Positions 4,762-5,863 of a stretch of 5,863 nucleotides of DNA are shown piece by piece. Where the stretch lies: positions 1 to 5,863 of the forward strand of contig CASQEL010000144.1 in NCBI GenBank assembly GCA_949427775.1, in the 5' to 3' direction. The stretch comes from an uncultured Desulfovibrionaceae bacterium. GTDB lineage: Bacteria; Desulfobacterota; Desulfovibrionia; Desulfovibrionales; Desulfovibrionaceae. Under the pieces are notes generated by a model. It saw nothing but the letters and a program-made list of their open reading frames with translations. It was not told where the DNA came from and did no database searches. The position numbers were made by a program, and so were the translations under genes. Within the stretch, counting starts at the first letter, position 1. Every line of letters starts with the position of its first letter.

Positions 4762-5863
4762 TCAGCGGGACTCCTCCACGGGTTCCACAGGCAAGGTGAT
4801 GGTGAAGGTGGAGCCCTTCCCCTCCGTGCTTTCCACGCTGATATGGCCGCCGAGCTTTTCCAGAATGGAAAAACAGATGGCCAGTCCCAGGCCCGTGCCT
4901 TCTCCCACCTTTTTGGTGGTGAAGAACGGATCGAAAATCTTTTTGATTTTGTCCGGCGCAATCCCCGGCCCGGAGTCCGTGATGCTGATGGTGCAGGCGC
5001 CGTCGGCCTTGTGCCCGGTGCGCACGGTCACGACGCCGTCTTTTTCCACCGCGTCGATGGCGTTGTCGATGACATTGAGTACCACCTGCTGCAATTGAGC
5101 GGGATCGCTCAAAATGGTCGGCACGTCGGGATCGTATTCCCTGAGGATGCGTATGTTGCGATGGGCGGCCTCCGTCTCCAGAAAGGCGATGGTCTGATCC
5201 GCCAGCGTGTTCAGGAATATCTCGTTGCGGGTGGGGTCCATGCGTCGTCCGAAGCCGAGCATGCGCTGGGTGACGCCTTTGGCCCGATCCACATGATGCT
5301 CTATTTTGACGGCGGTTTCCGTCAGTTCCTTGTAGTTGCGCACGGCGGCGCTGTCTTCTTCCTCCAGCAGATCGCGTATCCAGCCCGCGCTCTCGCGGAT
5401 CAGCATCAACGGATTGTTGATTTCATGGGCCACGCCCGCCGCCATTTTGCCCAAAGCGGTCATCTTGCTGGACTGGAGCATTCTGGCGTCCAGCTCCGCC
5501 TGTTTGCGGTCGGCCTCGGCCAGGTAGGCCACCAGGCTGCGCGTGGCCAGCACGGCTCCCGCGCCCACGATGCCGCCGCCCACGACGACGAACAGAGCCA
5601 CCAGCCAGCGCAGTCGGCGCAGCGGGGAGATGGTTTCCTCCACATCGTCCACCACCACCAGCGCCCAGGGCATGGACTCCAGCCAGGCCGCCGCGGCCAG
5701 GGTGTCCGGCGGCGCGTCGCTCTGCCTGCCGTGCAGGGTGTGGATGACGATTTCATGGCGTTCCCTGGGAGGCATGGTCATGTTGTATCGGGAAAGAACG
5801 CCGCCGTAAAACCGCGAATCGGTCTGGAGAATGCCCTCCCGGTTGATGACGAACGCGTCGCTG
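4762..5863 (-). CDS. Sensor histidine kinase with Cache-type sensor region (partial, N-terminus outside window)
   Basis: The frame is open to the window edge, so the 5' part is missing; 366 residues are visible. The first ~80 look like the end of a periplasmic Cache-type sensor domain (SDAFVINREGILQT at 1-14; ALVVVDDVEETISPLRR at 67-83). A membrane span of about 22 residues follows (84-106), then a short linker helix. The HisKA dimerisation/phosphoacceptor domain has H146 in GVAHEINNPL. The HATPase domain shows the N box VVLNVIDNAIDAV (260-272), the G1 box DSGPGIA (296-302), the F box FDPFFTTK (310-317) and the G2 box GEGTGLGLAI (320-329). This is a complete catalytic core with no attached receiver or PAS domain. 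It presumably senses an external small molecule and phosphorylates the response regulator downstream. The ligand is unknown. An in-frame ATG at 5781 lies inside the Cache region and is not the start. Confidence 0.95.
   Translation of the reverse strand, partial: SDAFVINREGILQTDSRFYGGVLSRYNMTMPPRERHEIVIHTLHGRQSDAPPDTLAAAAWLESMPWALVVVDDVEETISPLRRLRWLVALFVVVGGGIVGAGAVLATRSLVAYLAEADRKQAELDARMLQSSKMTALGKMAAGVAHEINNPLMLIRESAGWIRDLLEEEDSAAVRNYKELTETAVKIEHHVDRAKGVTQRMLGFGRRMDPTRNEIFLNTLADQTIAFLETEAAHRNIRILREYDPDVPTILSDPAQLQQVVLNVIDNAIDAVEKDGVVTVRTGHKADGACTISITDSGPGIAPDKIKKIFDPFFTTKKVGEGTGLGLAICFSILEKLGGHISVESTEGKGSTFTITLPVEPVEESR

Overview
The window looks like chromosomal DNA from a GC-rich, Desulfovibrio-like member of the Desulfobacterota (Deltaproteobacteria). 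This is inferred from protein style: a Cache-type sensor kinase, a stand-alone NtrC-like receiver, and a pyruvate,water-dikinase-like protein whose C-terminal third resembles uncharacterised Desulfobacterota proteins. No rRNA or other decisive marker is present, so the assignment is tentative. Every convincing gene lies on the minus strand, so transcription runs right to left.

Reading in the direction of transcription:
- The right edge holds the 3' part of a membrane sensor histidine kinase, cut by the window end.
- A 229-bp gap follows. It is packed with inverted repeats, and 153 bp of it is bounded by CTAGTAC/GTACTAG and flanked by TCC on both sides.
- Next is a 121-residue response regulator consisting of a receiver domain only.
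- Thirteen bases later comes an 870-residue dikinase-like protein. It has a PEP-synthase-type ATP-grasp domain and a phosphohistidine swivel domain. The usual PEP/pyruvate TIM barrel is absent, and an unrelated-looking C-terminal region of about 280 residues takes its place.
- A 59-bp gap leads to a 99-residue YgiN/ABM-type small monooxygenase.
- Twenty-six bases further on is a 169-residue FMN nitroreductase.

After the nitroreductase there are about 340 bp with no convincing gene. They carry two weak hairpins and then a strong-looking promoter with an A/T-rich upstream element. This promoter drives a tRNA-Pro(GGG) gene with an encoded CCA end, followed at once by a clear intrinsic terminator. 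The leftmost ~185 bp holds two hairpins and a weak open frame, and no gene I can support.

Functional reading (inference): the kinase and receiver form a two-component pair. Because the receiver has no DNA-binding domain and is tightly coupled to the dikinase, the output may be control of the dikinase or of its phosphoryl acceptor rather than of transcription. The small monooxygenase and nitroreductase form a plausible quinone/electrophile-handling pair, either at the end of the same transcript or on their own. The two observations most worth follow-up are the barrel-less dikinase in a signalling operon and the palindrome-dense insert between kinase and regulator.
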